DNA of 64,000 nt from NCBI RefSeq assembly GCF_003614925.1, contig NZ_QYLP01000031.1, positions 118,437 through 182,436 on the forward strand, read 5' to 3'. Both the position numbers and the translations under genes were made by a program. The stretch is from Arthrobacter celericrescens. Lineage in GTDB: Bacteria > Actinomycetota > Actinomycetes > Actinomycetales > Micrococcaceae. Shown here one piece after another: positions 1-8,400 of this stretch; within the stretch, counting starts at the first letter, position 1, and each line of letters opens with the position of its first letter. Under the pieces are notes generated by a model. It saw nothing but the letters and a program-made list of their open reading frames with translations, had not been told where the DNA came from and searched no databases.

Positions 1-10
1 CCCACCATGA

Positions 11-37
11 AAGCAGCTCTTCGGAGCTGCTTTTTTT
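11..37 (+). terminator. Rho-independent terminator of a gene upstream of the window
   Basis: A perfect 9-bp stem (11-19 with 24-32) closes a TTCG tetraloop and runs into seven T residues. This is a textbook intrinsic terminator for plus-strand transcription entering from the left; the gene it serves lies outside the window. Confidence 0.9.
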
Positions 38-97
38 GTGCCCTCCAACTGCACGGAACCGGGACAGCGGAACTGGATACATCGGAATATCCCACGA

Positions 98-123
98 ATA
101 AAGCTAAGGAAAAATCGCTTTAT
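98..123. promoter_or_regulatory. Inverted repeat upstream of the amino-acid permease
   Basis: ATAAAGC (98-104) is repeated inverted as GCTTTAT (117-123) across a 12-nt AT-rich spacer, in a stretch much poorer in GC than the rest of the window. A TACTAT -10-like box lies at 144-149. The placement fits an operator upstream of the permease promoter; no regulator is identified. Confidence 0.35.
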
Positions 124-202
124 CTGATGTGATTCGACTCGCATACTATTCCTCGGACCTTTTCGGCTTTCAGCCACCACGCCTACAGGCAGGAGCACCC
201 CG

Positions 203-1663
203 GTGAACCAACAAACGCTCACAAGTTCGATCCTCAGGAAAAAACCGATCGACACCATCGAGGAGGAGAACAAGCACAGCGGCCTTTTCAAAAGCCTCGG
301 CCTCTGGCAACTGACCGCCATCGGCGTGGGCGGCATCATCGGCGTCGGCATCTTCTCCCTCGCAGGCCTGGTGGCCCACGGCAACGGCAGCAATCCCGGC
401 GTCGGCCCCGCGGTGCTGATCTCCTTCCTCGTGGCCGGCCTCGCCTCGGCGGCTGCGGCCCTTTCCTACGCCGAATTCGCCGGCATGATCCCGCGCGCCG
501 GTTCGGCCTACACCTACGGCTATGTCGCCCTGGGTGAAATCATCGGCTGGTTCATCGGCTGGGACCTGCTGCTCGAGTACATCGCGATCGTCGCCGTTGT
601 CGCGATCGGCATCTCCGGCTATTTCGACGCCTTCCTCTCCGGAATCGGCATCCACATGCCGGCCTGGATGACGTCCACGGTCGACGAAGGCAAAGGCGGC
701 CTCGTCAACATTCCCGCCATCCTTGTCTGCCTGCTGGTGACCTGGATCCTGAGCCGGGGCACCAAGACCTTCGGCCGCTTCGAACTGATCGCCGTGGGCA
801 TCAAGGTGCTGCTGATCGTGTTCATCATCGGGCTGGGCATCTTCTACATCAACACCGAGAACTACAACCCGTTCATGCCCAGCGGCTTCGGCCCGGTCCT
901 GGCCGGATCCGCCACCGTATTCTTCGCGGTCTTCGGCTATGACGCCATGAGCACCGCAGCAGAAGAGGCCAAGGACGGCAAGAAGCACATGCCCAAGGCC
1001 ATCGTGCTGTCCCTCGTGATCGCCATGCTCCTCTACGTGGCCGCTACCCTGGTCCTGACCGGCATGCAGAACTACAAGGACATCAACCCCACCGCCGGAT
1101 TCGCCTCGGCGTTCACCGGCGTCGGCCTTCCGGTCATCGCCACGATCATCTCGGTCTTCGCCGTGCTGTCCATCCTCACCGTCATGCTCACCTTCCTGCT
1201 GGGCGTCACCCGTGTCTGGTTCACGATGAGCCGCGACGGGCTCCTCCCGACCTGGTTCGCGAAGACGGACCGCCACGGCACCCCGCAACGTGTCACCTGG
1301 ATCGCAGGCATCACCTCGGCCTTGCTTGCCGGTGTCTTCCCGATCAAGGCAGTGGCCGACCTCACCAACATCGGCATCCTTGCCGCCTTCGTGGTGGTGT
1401 GCGTGGCCGTGATCGTCTTCCGCTACACGAAGCCCGGCGCGCCGCGCACGTTCCGCCTGCCGCTCATGCCCCTGGTGCCGGCCTTCGGCGTCCTGGCCTC
1501 GGGCTTCCTCATGACGCAGCTGCCGTGGGACACCTGGCTGCGGTTTGGCGCCTGGCTGGCCATCGGCTTGGCGATCTACTTCGGGTACGGCCGCCGGCAT
1601 TCGCTGATGAATCCGCTCAGCCCCCGGCACCAGGAGCACGCCAGGCTCGACAGCGGCTCCTGA
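203..1663 (+). CDS. APC-superfamily amino-acid permease, CAT type
   Basis: Predicted inner-membrane amino-acid transporter of 486 residues, the usual length for the cationic amino-acid transporter branch of the APC superfamily. About a dozen hydrophobic segments are visible; the first carries the APC glycine motif at residues 41-50 (GVGGIIGVGI), which normally lines the substrate site. The loop with EEAKDGKKHMPKAI after the sixth helix is typical of CAT/YfnA-type permeases. The GTG start is preceded by AGGAG (190-194). The gene stands alone between an upstream terminator and its own hairpin at 1665-1692. Family assignment is secure; whether it prefers basic or neutral amino acids cannot be read from the sequence. 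Confidence 0.88.
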   Translation: MNQQTLTSSILRKKPIDTIEEENKHSGLFKSLGLWQLTAIGVGGIIGVGIFSLAGLVAHGNGSNPGVGPAVLISFLVAGLASAAAALSYAEFAGMIPRAGSAYTYGYVALGEIIGWFIGWDLLLEYIAIVAVVAIGISGYFDAFLSGIGIHMPAWMTSTVDEGKGGLVNIPAILVCLLVTWILSRGTKTFGRFELIAVGIKVLLIVFIIGLGIFYINTENYNPFMPSGFGPVLAGSATVFFAVFGYDAMSTAAEEAKDGKKHMPKAIVLSLVIAMLLYVAATLVLTGMQNYKDINPTAGFASAFTGVGLPVIATIISVFAVLSILTVMLTFLLGVTRVWFTMSRDGLLPTWFAKTDRHGTPQRVTWIAGITSALLAGVFPIKAVADLTNIGILAAFVVVCVAVIVFRYTKPGAPRTFRLPLMPLVPAFGVLASGFLMTQLPWDTWLRFGAWLAIGLAIYFGYGRRHSLMNPLSPRHQEHARLDSGS

Positions 1664-1664
1664 G

Positions 1665-1692
1665 GGCCCGCCAATCCTTGCTTGGCAGGGCC
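1665..1692 (+). terminator. Terminator hairpin of the permease gene
   Basis: GGCCCGCCAA (1665-1674) pairs with TTGGCAGGGCC (1682-1692) with one bulged base, two bases after the permease stop. There is no T tract. The right arm also supplies the -35 element of the next gene's promoter. Confidence 0.6.
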
Positions 1693-1710
1693 GTGATCCC
1701 GGGTTAGGCT
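1682..1710 (+). promoter_or_regulatory. Promoter of the MT0933-type gene
   Basis: TTGGCA (1682-1687), a 17-nt spacer, then TAGGCT (1705-1710). The -35 lies inside the right arm of the preceding terminator hairpin. Confidence 0.6.
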
Positions 1711-1757
1711 CGGAAAACGGAGGAGCGAACTGGCTCCGCGACGGAAGGGAGGTGCCC

Positions 1758-1970
1758 GTGGGACTAATTGACGATCTGAAGGGCAAAGCTCAAGAGCTCA
1801 TTGGTGGCAACGAGGAAGCCATCAAGGGCGGCATCGAGAAGGCCGGTGATTTCATCGACGACAAGACCGGTGGAAAGTTCGCCGAGCAGGTTGATGCAGC
1901 CCAGGACGCCGCTTCCGGATTCGTGGAAAAGGCCGGTGGCGAAGCTCCGGCCACGGATGAGCGTCAGTAA
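1758..1970 (+). CDS. Small MT0933-family (antitoxin-like) protein
   Basis: A 70-residue, hydrophilic, alanine/glycine-rich helical protein with Lys/Glu/Asp repeats and a LIGGNEEAIK segment followed by GDFIDDKTGGKF. This is the signature layout of the MT0933 (Rv0909-like) antitoxin family, which is also loosely similar to CsbD-type stress proteins. I chose the GTG at 1758 because GGGAGG ends five bases upstream; a GTG at 1752 would lie on top of that site. The canonical partner is an SRPBCC/polyketide-cyclase-like toxin, and none is adjacent, so a toxin-antitoxin role is only a family inference. It has its own promoter (1682-1710) and is followed by a strong hairpin, so it is a single-gene unit. 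Confidence 0.7.
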   Translation: MGLIDDLKGKAQELIGGNEEAIKGGIEKAGDFIDDKTGGKFAEQVDAAQDAASGFVEKAGGEAPATDERQ

Positions 1971-1997
1971 AGAGCTGCCGTAACAGTTACGTCAACG

Positions 1998-2033
1998 GGG
2001 CACTGGTCCCGCCGGGAGGCGGCACCAGTGCCC
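1998..2033 (+). terminator. Terminator-like double hairpin
   Basis: GGGCACTGGT (1998-2007) pairs perfectly with ACCAGTGCCC (2024-2033); inside it CCGCC (2009-2013) pairs with GGCGG (2018-2022) around a GGGA loop. There is no T run. It separates the small MT0933-type gene from benE. Confidence 0.65.
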
Positions 2034-2062
2034 TTGGCGTTTAACGGGTACCGTTGAGGATC

Positions 2063-3301
2063 ATGCCTTCCCTCGATTCCAGCGCTGCACCGGCCGAAGC
2101 CACCACCGCTCCCCCAGCCCCGCCGTCCCGGCAGTTGTCGATGCCCCTGACCGCCGGCGTCGTGACGGCCCTGGTCGGCTTCACCTCCTCCTTCGCGGTG
2201 GTCCTCGCCGGGCTGCGTGCGGTGGGGGCCAGCGATGCTCAGGCGGCCAGCGGCCTGCTGGCGCTCACCCTCTGCTTCGGGATCGGCGTCCTCTGGCTCT
2301 CCTGGCGCTCGAAGGTGCCGGTGACGCTCGCCTGGTCCACGCCGGGGGCTGCGCTGCTCACGGGAGCCGGAACGCCCGACGGCGGCTGGCCGGCCGCCGT
2401 CGGCGCCTTCCTGGTGGCCGGGGTGCTGATCGCACTGACCGGGCTGCTGCCTCCGCTGGGACGGCTGATGGCGCGGATCCCCACCGCGCTTGCGCAGGCG
2501 ATGCTTGCCGGTGTCCTCCTGCCCTTGTGCGTGGCCCCTTTCAAGGCCCTCGGTTCCGCGCCGCTGCTGGTGGCGCCGGTGATCCTGTGCTGGTTGCTGA
2601 TGATGAAACTGGCGCCGCGGTGGTCCGTTCCGGCGTCGCTCGGGGTGGCTTTGGCCGTCATCGGGCTCTATATCGGGCTGAACGGTGGAAGCATTCCAGC
2701 GGAGAGACTGCTGCCCGAACTGCAGTGGACCACTCCGGCATTCACCCTGCAGTCGGTGGCGGGCGTGGCCCTGCCGCTGTTCATCGTGACGATGGCCTCC
2801 CAGAACATTCCAGGCGTGGCGGTGCTGAAGTCCTTCGGATACCCCACGCCGTGGCGGCCGTCGATGTTGGTGACCGGGGCGGGGACGGCGCTCGGCGCCC
2901 CGTTCGGCGGCCACGCCATCAACCTGGCCGCCCTCAGCGCGGCACTGGCCGCCGGCGAGGAAGCAGGCCCGGACCGCGGCCGCCGGTGGATTGCCGCCTT
3001 CACCTCGGGCTTGGCCTACCTGGTACTTGCAGCGTCCTCCGCGGCGCTGGTCACCGTGGTGGCCGCGGCGCCGCAAGGCCTCCTCGAAGCGGTGGCCGGC
3101 CTCGCTCTGCTGGGCACCATGGCCTCGGCGATCGCGTCCGCTCTGGCGGTCGCAGAAGAACGGATCGGCGCCTCGGTGACCTTCCTGCTGGCCGCCTCCG
3201 GGCTGAGCGTTGCCGGGATCGGGGCGGCGTTCTGGGCCCTGCTGGCGGGGATTCTTGTCCGGTGGGTGCTCAAGGACCGGAGCGCCGCGAAGCGGCGCTA
3301 A
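2063..3301 (+). CDS. benE: BenE-family benzoate/H+ symporter-like transporter
   Basis: Predicted membrane transporter of about 412 residues made almost entirely of hydrophobic helices. The MPLTAGVVTALVGFTSSFAVVL opening segment and the later FGGHAINLAALSAALAAG stretch are typical of the BenE family of benzoate:proton symporters. No benzoate-degradation genes are nearby, so the substrate is uncertain and other aromatic acids are possible. Start choice is uncertain: the ATG at 2063 has GAGGA only two bases away, and a TTG at 2054 is in frame. It converges on zapE with a 12-bp gap. Confidence 0.8.
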   Translation: MPSLDSSAAPAEATTAPPAPPSRQLSMPLTAGVVTALVGFTSSFAVVLAGLRAVGASDAQAASGLLALTLCFGIGVLWLSWRSKVPVTLAWSTPGAALLTGAGTPDGGWPAAVGAFLVAGVLIALTGLLPPLGRLMARIPTALAQAMLAGVLLPLCVAPFKALGSAPLLVAPVILCWLLMMKLAPRWSVPASLGVALAVIGLYIGLNGGSIPAERLLPELQWTTPAFTLQSVAGVALPLFIVTMASQNIPGVAVLKSFGYPTPWRPSMLVTGAGTALGAPFGGHAINLAALSAALAAGEEAGPDRGRRWIAAFTSGLAYLVLAASSAALVTVVAAAPQGLLEAVAGLALLGTMASAIASALAVAEERIGASVTFLLAASGLSVAGIGAAFWALLAGILVRWVLKDRSAAKRR

Positions 3302-3313
3302 CCGGCGGGAGCC

Positions 3314-4351
3314 TCAGGACGGTTCGTGGTTCTGGCCCTCGCGGGCCAGTGCGGTGAGGCGGGAGACGGCGCGGTAGTACTTCTTCATGTACCCGCCGCC
3401 CATCATTTCCTCGGTGAAGAGCTTGTCGAACGGAACGCCGCTGGCCAGGATCGGGACGTCCTTGTCGTACAGGCGGTCGGCGAGCACCACGAAGCGCAGG
3501 GCGACCGCCTGCTCGGTGATGGTCTCCACGTCGCGCCACACCACGCCGTCGATCCCGGCGATCAGCTGGCGGTAGCGGCTGGGGTGGACACCGGCCAGGT
3601 GGTCCACCAGTTGGCGGAAGTCGTCGACGGCGACCGTCTGTCCGTCGAATTCGGCGTGCATGTGCCGCTTGAGGTCCTCGGTCTTCAGCGGAGCCGGGGC
3701 GGCCGGCAGGCCGCGGTGGCGGTAGTCCTCGCCGTCGATCCTGATGACCTCGAACTGGTCCGCGAGGACCTGGATTTCGCGTTGGAAGTCGACGGCGGCG
3801 AAGCGGCCCTCGCCGAGGGAACCCGGCAGGGTGTTGGAGGTCGCCGCTAGCCGCACGCCGGCGTCGGCCAGTTCCCGCATGAGGCGGGACATGAGGACCG
3901 TGTCGCCTGGATCGTCGAGCTCGAATTCATCGATGCAGACGAGCTTGTAGCTGCTGAGCGCCTCCACCGTCTTGCGGAAGGACAGCGCCCCCACGAGGTT
4001 GGTGTATTCGACGAAGGTGCCGAACGCCTTGGGTCCGGGCGCGGAATGCCAGAGGGAGGCCAGCAGGTGCGTCTTACCTACGCCGAAGCCGCCGTCCAGG
4101 TAGATGCCGGCGCGCCCGGTGTCCTTCTTGCCGAAGATCCGGGAGAACAGTCCGCCGCCCGTACCGTTTCCGACGCCGGCGCCGAAGCTTTCAAGTGCCT
4201 TGACGGCGGCCGCCTGGCTGGGCTGGGAGTGATCGGGACGGTAGCTCGAGAAGGAGACCTCCCCGAACCGCGGGGAGGGATGGAACCCCTGCAGGATCTC
4301 GTCCACCGAGACCGCTGGGGTGCGTGCGGCGAGCTGTTCGATCTGTACCAA
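3314..4351 (-). CDS. zapE: Cell division protein ZapE (AFG1-like ATPase)
   Basis: A 345-residue AFG1/ZapE-family P-loop ATPase. Walker A GGFGVGKT is at residues 87-94 and Walker B CIDEFEL at 139-145, with the family's conserved HPSPRFGEVSF near the N terminus. In E. coli ZapE destabilises FtsZ polymers at the constricting ring; mitochondrial relatives assist protein turnover. The start is a TTG at 4351. The ribosome site is weak (GGAAG about 13 nt upstream), and a TATTCT -10-like box lies on the minus strand near 4385-4390, which suggests a short leader. It is transcribed divergently from sseA across 216 bp. Confidence 0.88.
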   Translation of the reverse strand: MVQIEQLAARTPAVSVDEILQGFHPSPRFGEVSFSSYRPDHSQPSQAAAVKALESFGAGVGNGTGGGLFSRIFGKKDTGRAGIYLDGGFGVGKTHLLASLWHSAPGPKAFGTFVEYTNLVGALSFRKTVEALSSYKLVCIDEFELDDPGDTVLMSRLMRELADAGVRLAATSNTLPGSLGEGRFAAVDFQREIQVLADQFEVIRIDGEDYRHRGLPAAPAPLKTEDLKRHMHAEFDGQTVAVDDFRQLVDHLAGVHPSRYRQLIAGIDGVVWRDVETITEQAVALRFVVLADRLYDKDVPILASGVPFDKLFTEEMMGGGYMKKYYRAVSRLTALAREGQNHEPS

Positions 4352-4567
4352 GGGGGTCCGTTCTTCCGGGATGGGTCCTCAGCAAGAATACCGGGAATGC
4401 ACAGCCGCCCAGGACACGGCCGGAGGCCTGCCAGGCGACCATGTTTCACCATGTGACCGCACAGGAGCAATCCCGCAGGTGCATGGATAGTGTTGGTTCC
4501 AAGCCGGGCAAAGGAATGCCCCGCCGTCCGGTCCGGCGCCGTCCATCATCAGTGAAAGGCCATACCC

Positions 4568-5488
4568 ATGTCCTACCCCGTTGAACAGAACGAAAAGTTC
4601 GCGAAGTACGCGCACCCGGAGCGCTTGGTTTCCACCGAATGGCTCGCCGCGGCCCTCGAAGGCGGAGCGCCCAACGACGGCACGCTGGTTGTTGTCGAAT
4701 CCGATGAAGACGTCCTTCTCTACGAGACCGGCCACATCCCCGGCGCCGTCAAGATCGACTGGCACACGGACCTGAACGATGAGGTCACCCGCGACTACGT
4801 GGACGGCGCAGCGTTCGCCGCCCTGGCCGCTGCCAAAGGCATCTCCCGTGACACCACCGTGGTGATCTACGGCGACAAGTCCAACTGGTGGGCAGCCTAC
4901 GCCCTGTGGGTCTTCACCCTCTTCGGCCACGAAGACGTCCGCCTCCTGGACGGCGGCCGCGACAAGTGGATCGCCGAAGGCCGCGAACTGACCACCGACA
5001 TCCCGCAGCCGGCCCCGGGCGAGTACCCCGTCGTCGAGCGCAACGACGCACCTATCCGCGCCTTCAAGGAAGACGTCCTGGCGCACCTCGGCAAGCCGCT
5101 GATCGACGTCCGCTCCCCCGAGGAATACACCGGCCAGCGCACGCACATGCCGGCCTACCCCGAAGAGGGCGCGCTGCGCGGCGGCCACATTCCCACCGCG
5201 GCCTCCATCCCCTGGGCACGCGCCGCAGCCGAAGACGGCAGCTACCGCACCCGCGAGGAACTCGAGGCCCTGTACCTCGGCGAAGCCGGCCTGCAGGAAG
5301 GCGACGACGTGGTGGCCTACTGCCGCATCGGAGAGCGTTCCAGCCACACCTGGTTCGCCCTGAAGTACCTGCTGGGCTTCCAGAATGTGCGCAACTACGA
5401 CGGTTCCTGGACCGAATGGGGCAACGCCGTACGCGTCCCGATCGTCAAGGGCGCGGAGCGCGGCTCCGTTCCGGTGCTGGTCCGCTAG
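4568..5488 (+). CDS. sseA: Thiosulfate sulfurtransferase (two-domain rhodanese)
   Basis: A 306-residue tandem rhodanese. The active-site cysteine is Cys252 in the loop [11 protein letters not shown], typical of SseA-type thiosulfate or 3-mercaptopyruvate sulfurtransferases. The equivalent loop of the N-terminal domain (around GDKSNWWA, 102-109) has no cysteine, as expected for the structural half. CRIGERSS resembles thiosulfate sulfurtransferases more than the CGSGVTA loop of mercaptopyruvate enzymes. A GAAAGG motif precedes the ATG. The next genes are sufE and ybaK; the sseA-sufE pairing is known in actinobacteria (Rv3283-Rv3284 in M. tuberculosis) and suggests that persulfide made here is passed to SufE. 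Confidence 0.92.
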   Translation: MSYPVEQNEKFAKYAHPERLVSTEWLAAALEGGAPNDGTLVVVESDEDVLLYETGHIPGAVKIDWHTDLNDEVTRDYVDGAAFAALAAAKGISRDTTVVIYGDKSNWWAAYALWVFTLFGHEDVRLLDGGRDKWIAEGRELTTDIPQPAPGEYPVVERNDAPIRAFKEDVLAHLGKPLIDVRSPEEYTGQRTHMPAYPEEGALRGGHIPTAASIPWARAAAEDGSYRTREELEALYLGEAGLQEGDDVVAYCRIGERSSHTWFALKYLLGFQNVRNYDGSWTEWGNAVRVPIVKGAERGSVPVLVR

Positions 5489-5511
5489 CCTGCGCTTTCC
5501 CTGAACCACCG

Positions 5512-5540
5512 GTCCGGACGGGGCGAAACCCCGTCCGGAC
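5512..5540 (+). terminator. Hairpin between sseA and sufE
   Basis: GTCCGGACGGGG (5512-5523) pairs perfectly with CCCCGTCCGGAC (5529-5540) around CGAAA. It has a 12-bp stem and no T run. It ends four bases before the sufE -10 box, so sseA termination and sufE initiation overlap physically. Confidence 0.7.
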
Positions 5541-5544
5541 TGCG

Positions 5545-5550
5545 TAAGCT
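5545..5550 (+). promoter_or_regulatory. -10 box for leaderless sufE
   Basis: TAAGCT lies seven bases upstream of the ATG at 5558 with no Shine-Dalgarno sequence in between. This spacing places the transcription start at or next to the A of ATG. Confidence 0.5.
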
Positions 5551-5557
5551 GGACGTG

Positions 5558-6019
5558 ATGAGTACCAATACCCTGCCCGCCGCACTGGCGGAAATTGTCG
5601 ATGATTTCCAAGCGCTGAGCGAGCCCGAGCGCCTGCAGCTGCTGCTTGAGTTCTCCCGTGGCCTGCCGGAACTGCCGGAGCGCCTGCTGGACCACCCGGA
5701 ACTGCTCGAACAGGTGGTTGAGTGCCAGTCGCCGCTGTTCCTGACCATTGAGCAGGAACGCAAGGACGACGGCGGTGCCCTCGGCTACCGCCTGTTCTTC
5801 AAGGCCCCGCCGGAAGCACCCACCACGCGCGGCTTCGCCGGCGTGCTGCACGAAGGGCTCGACGGCCTGACGGCGTCCGAGATCCTTGCGGTGCCCGATG
5901 ACATGCCGGAACTGCTCGGCCTTACCCGGGCGATCACTCCCCTGCGCATGCGCGGCATGACCGCCATGCTCGGCCGCATCAAGCGCAAGGTGGCCGCCGC
6001 CGACCGGCTGCAGTCCTAG
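5558..6019 (+). CDS. sufE: SufE-family sulfur acceptor
   Basis: A 153-residue SufE/YgdK-fold protein. The sulfur-accepting cysteine is Cys56 in ECQSPLFL, matching the conserved SufE active-site context (CQSxV/L). SufE takes persulfide sulfur from a cysteine desulfurase, or here plausibly from the upstream rhodanese, and hands it to Fe-S or thio-cofactor assembly. I use the ATG at 5558 rather than the GTG at 5555 because the -10 box position fits a leaderless message. The stop is three bases before ybaK, so sufE and ybaK are probably co-transcribed. Confidence 0.9.
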   Translation: MSTNTLPAALAEIVDDFQALSEPERLQLLLEFSRGLPELPERLLDHPELLEQVVECQSPLFLTIEQERKDDGGALGYRLFFKAPPEAPTTRGFAGVLHEGLDGLTASEILAVPDDMPELLGLTRAITPLRMRGMTAMLGRIKRKVAAADRLQS

Positions 6020-6022
6020 GCG

Positions 6023-6514
6023 ATGGCGAAGAAACAAGCATCAACCGGAACGCCGGCCACAGCCGCCCTGGCTGCGGCCGGCATTCCTTTTACACTGCAC
6101 CCGTACACGCACGATCCCGCTGCCGAAAGCTATGGGCTGGAAGCGGCCGAAGTCCTCGGCGTGGACCCTTCCCGGGTCTTCAAGACCCTGATGGTGGACA
6201 TCGAAGGCAAGCTCGCCGTCGGGGTCGTCCCGGTCAGCGGAACCCTCGACCTCAAGGCGATTGCCGCCGCCATGGGTTCCAAGAAGGCGGCCATGGCCGA
6301 TCCGAAAACGGCGGAACGGCGCACCGGGTACGTCCTGGGCGGCATCTCTCCCCTCGGCCAGCGCCAGCCATCACCCACCGTCGTGGACGAATCGGCCCTG
6401 GGCTTCCCCACGGTCCTGGTCTCGGGCGGGCGGCGCGGCTTGGACATCGAACTCGCACCGGCCGACCTCGTCCGGCTGACGAAGGCGCGCGTCGCGCCGA
6501 TCGCCGGAGCCTGA
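6023..6514 (+). CDS. ybaK: Cys-tRNA(Pro)/Cys-tRNA deacylase YbaK
   Basis: A 163-residue YbaK/EbsC-family editing protein. These free-standing deacylases hydrolyse Cys-tRNA(Pro) made in error by prolyl-tRNA synthetase. The family hallmarks VFKTLMV near residue 53, the central GSKKAAMADPKTAERRTGYVLGG region and the C-terminal GGRRGLDIEL are present, and length is normal. The ATG lies three bases after the sufE stop, which implies co-transcription. The grouping with sulfur-transfer genes may be fortuitous or reflect cysteine handling. Confidence 0.92.
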   Translation: MAKKQASTGTPATAALAAAGIPFTLHPYTHDPAAESYGLEAAEVLGVDPSRVFKTLMVDIEGKLAVGVVPVSGTLDLKAIAAAMGSKKAAMADPKTAERRTGYVLGGISPLGQRQPSPTVVDESALGFPTVLVSGGRRGLDIELAPADLVRLTKARVAPIAGA

Positions 6515-6530
6515 GCGGGCCCCCAACTAG

Positions 6531-7787
6531 CTAGCGGCCGCCCGTGAGCTCGGGCGCAAGCGGCGCCAGCCGCGGCTCCAGCCAGGACCGGACCAGCCGT
6601 TCCCACTTTTCGCGGTCCACGTTCCATTCCTTGGTGTGCCTGGCCTTGCGGAACGGTTCGTAGGTGACCATCTCGGGATTCCGTTCGGCGAGGCTCGCGG
6701 ACGGACCATACGGCACGTAGTCGTCGTCGACGCTGTGAATCAGCAGCGTGGGGGTGCGCAGTTCCACGGCGCGGGCGTCCCAGTCCATCGCCCGCAGGTC
6801 CAGGGGTGCGGCCAGGCCGGTGAGCCTGCGGCCGAGCGAGTGGCCGAGCATCAGCTGGCCGTACCGCCCCACGGCGTAAGGGATGGAGTTCAGCCGTGCG
6901 TGGTGTGCCAGGACATTCACCCAGTCGATTACGGGCGCATCCAGCACGAGCGCCCGGATGAGGTGGCGGTAGCGGGATAGGTCGGCCGTCTGCAGGCTGA
7001 TCGCCCCGCCCATCGACCAGCCGAACAGCACGACTTCCTCGGCTCCCTGTTCCAGGGCGAACGCGATGGCGGCTTCGACGTCGCGCCATTCCGTCGACCC
7101 CAGGCCGTAGCGGCCATCGGGGGCGGCCGGGGCCAGGCCGTCGTTGCGGTAGGAAATCAGGAGGCTGTCCAGGCCGAGGCTGCGCGCCACCGGAAGGGCC
7201 CGCAGGGTTTCCAGCCGGGTGGCGCCGCGGCCGTGCACCATGATGGCCCAGACCCGGGCGGTGCTTTCCCCTTCGGCCCGGACCAGCCAGGCCGGCGCTT
7301 TGCCGCCGTCGACGTCTATCTCCACATCCTCGGCCTCCAGGCCGAGCGACGCCGGCGAGGCGTAGACTGCGCCGCTCCACCAGCCGCGGTGCGCCTTCGC
7401 GAGGTCGCCGCTGTAGACCTCCTCGACTTCGCGCTGCACGGTCCGTTCGGCGGGCGAGTAGGAGACGATCCGGCCGATCCGTGCGTGGCCGGCACCCCCG
7501 TCAAAGAAGAGGCTGAACGTGCCGTGGGACGTGGAGTCCTCGGTGGCCGCCATGATGACCTGCAGCCCCTCATCGCCGCGGACGATCGCGAGGACTTCCT
7601 GGTCAGCGTTGCGCATGGCGGGGGTGATGATGCGCCGGGCGAAGTAGGCGGCCAGCGCCGAACTGCCCGCCCCGACAAGCGCGGCCAGGCCGCCGCCGGC
7701 GGCGATTCCGAACAGGGTCCACCGCGCGCGGGCGGACATCCCCACGGAGCTTGTGGCGGCGGGGTCCGGGCGCAAGGTCGATGCCAT
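6531..7787 (-). CDS. Alpha/beta hydrolase with an N-terminal membrane anchor
   Basis: A 418-residue protein. One hydrophobic segment (about residues 24-48) follows a short Arg-containing N terminus, suggesting a single membrane anchor. A novel N-terminal region of about 110 residues is followed by an alpha/beta-hydrolase domain with the nucleophile elbow GWSMGG (Ser258). An HSVDDDYVP segment supplies the likely acid, and the His of KARHTKEW near the C terminus is the likely base. The oxyanion region is HGRGATR. Substrate is unknown. Start chosen at the ATG at 7787, preceded by GGTGGA; an in-frame ATG at 7802 is possible. It is divergent from the unknown gene at 7895 and converges on ybaK. Confidence 0.8.
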   Translation of the reverse strand: MASTLRPDPAATSSVGMSARARWTLFGIAAGGGLAALVGAGSSALAAYFARRIITPAMRNADQEVLAIVRGDEGLQVIMAATEDSTSHGTFSLFFDGGAGHARIGRIVSYSPAERTVQREVEEVYSGDLAKAHRGWWSGAVYASPASLGLEAEDVEIDVDGGKAPAWLVRAEGESTARVWAIMVHGRGATRLETLRALPVARSLGLDSLLISYRNDGLAPAAPDGRYGLGSTEWRDVEAAIAFALEQGAEEVVLFGWSMGGAISLQTADLSRYRHLIRALVLDAPVIDWVNVLAHHARLNSIPYAVGRYGQLMLGHSLGRRLTGLAAPLDLRAMDWDARAVELRTPTLLIHSVDDDYVPYGPSASLAERNPEMVTYEPFRKARHTKEWNVDREKWERLVRSWLEPRLAPLAPELTGGR

Positions 7788-7882
7788 TCCACCATTGTCC
7801 ATCCCGGCAGCGCCTTTGCCGGAATCGGGCGACGCCCGGCCGGATTCGGGGCCAAACGCTGCCGCGCGGCCGGGTCCGGGTC

Positions 7883-7888
7883 TACGCT
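7883..7888 (+). promoter_or_regulatory. -10 box of a leaderless gene
   Basis: TACGCT lies exactly six bases before the ATG at 7895, with no purine-rich ribosome site upstream. This is the arrangement of leaderless actinobacterial messages. Confidence 0.5.
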
Positions 7889-7894
7889 GTAGCC

Positions 7895-8386
7895 ATGAGC
7901 GATCCAATCGTCATTCTGAGCGAAGAACCCCTCGGCCACGATGACCGCGTCAACATCGCCAAACTGGTGGACGGCAGCGATGCCCCCATCGTGGTGCTGG
8001 TGCCGGCCAATACCGAGCGCCATCTGCTGGTCGATTTCCTGGAGAACCTCTCCATGCTGGAGGTGGCCAAAGCCTTCCGGGAGTTGCTCTCGCAGGCACC
8101 GGACCCCGAGGCCGAGCGCGCCAGCGCGCAGAGCGCCCTGGCGGCCTCGCTGGAGGCCCTGGAAGGGCTGGGCTCAGGGGTGACCGGTGAGATCGTCGAC
8201 GGCGGTGCTGTCGCCGGCCTGGTGGCCAAGGTCAAGTCCCTGAATGCCTCCCAGGCGGTGGTGGTCACCCGTCCGCACGCCATCGCGGACACCTTCCACA
8301 CGGACTGGGCAAACAAGGCGCAGGACCAGCTGGGCCTGCCCGTGCTGCACCTGTACGCCGGTTCGGGATTCATTGGCGACTCCTGA
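7895..8386 (+). CDS. Conserved protein of unknown function
   Basis: A 163-residue soluble protein I cannot assign. It opens with a beta-strand-like SDPIVILSEEPLG, has IVVLVPAN followed by a helical, acidic middle (PDPEAERASAQSALAASLEALEGLG), and ends with a second beta-alpha segment (AVVVTRPHAIADTFHTDWANKAQDQLGLPVLHLYAG). The alternation of hydrophobic strands and helices suggests a Rossmann-like or UspA-like alpha/beta fold, but no nucleotide-binding motif is visible. It has a leaderless-type promoter and lies 14 bp ahead of msrB, so the two may be one transcript. Confidence 0.75.
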   Translation: MSDPIVILSEEPLGHDDRVNIAKLVDGSDAPIVVLVPANTERHLLVDFLENLSMLEVAKAFRELLSQAPDPEAERASAQSALAASLEALEGLGSGVTGEIVDGGAVAGLVAKVKSLNASQAVVVTRPHAIADTFHTDWANKAQDQLGLPVLHLYAGSGFIGDS

Positions 8387-8400
8387 GCGTTGAGCACATC

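Noticed and set aside
4379-6037. 552-codon minus-strand frame opposite sseA and sufE
   Set aside because: Antisense to two recognised genes, with no motif and no ribosome site.
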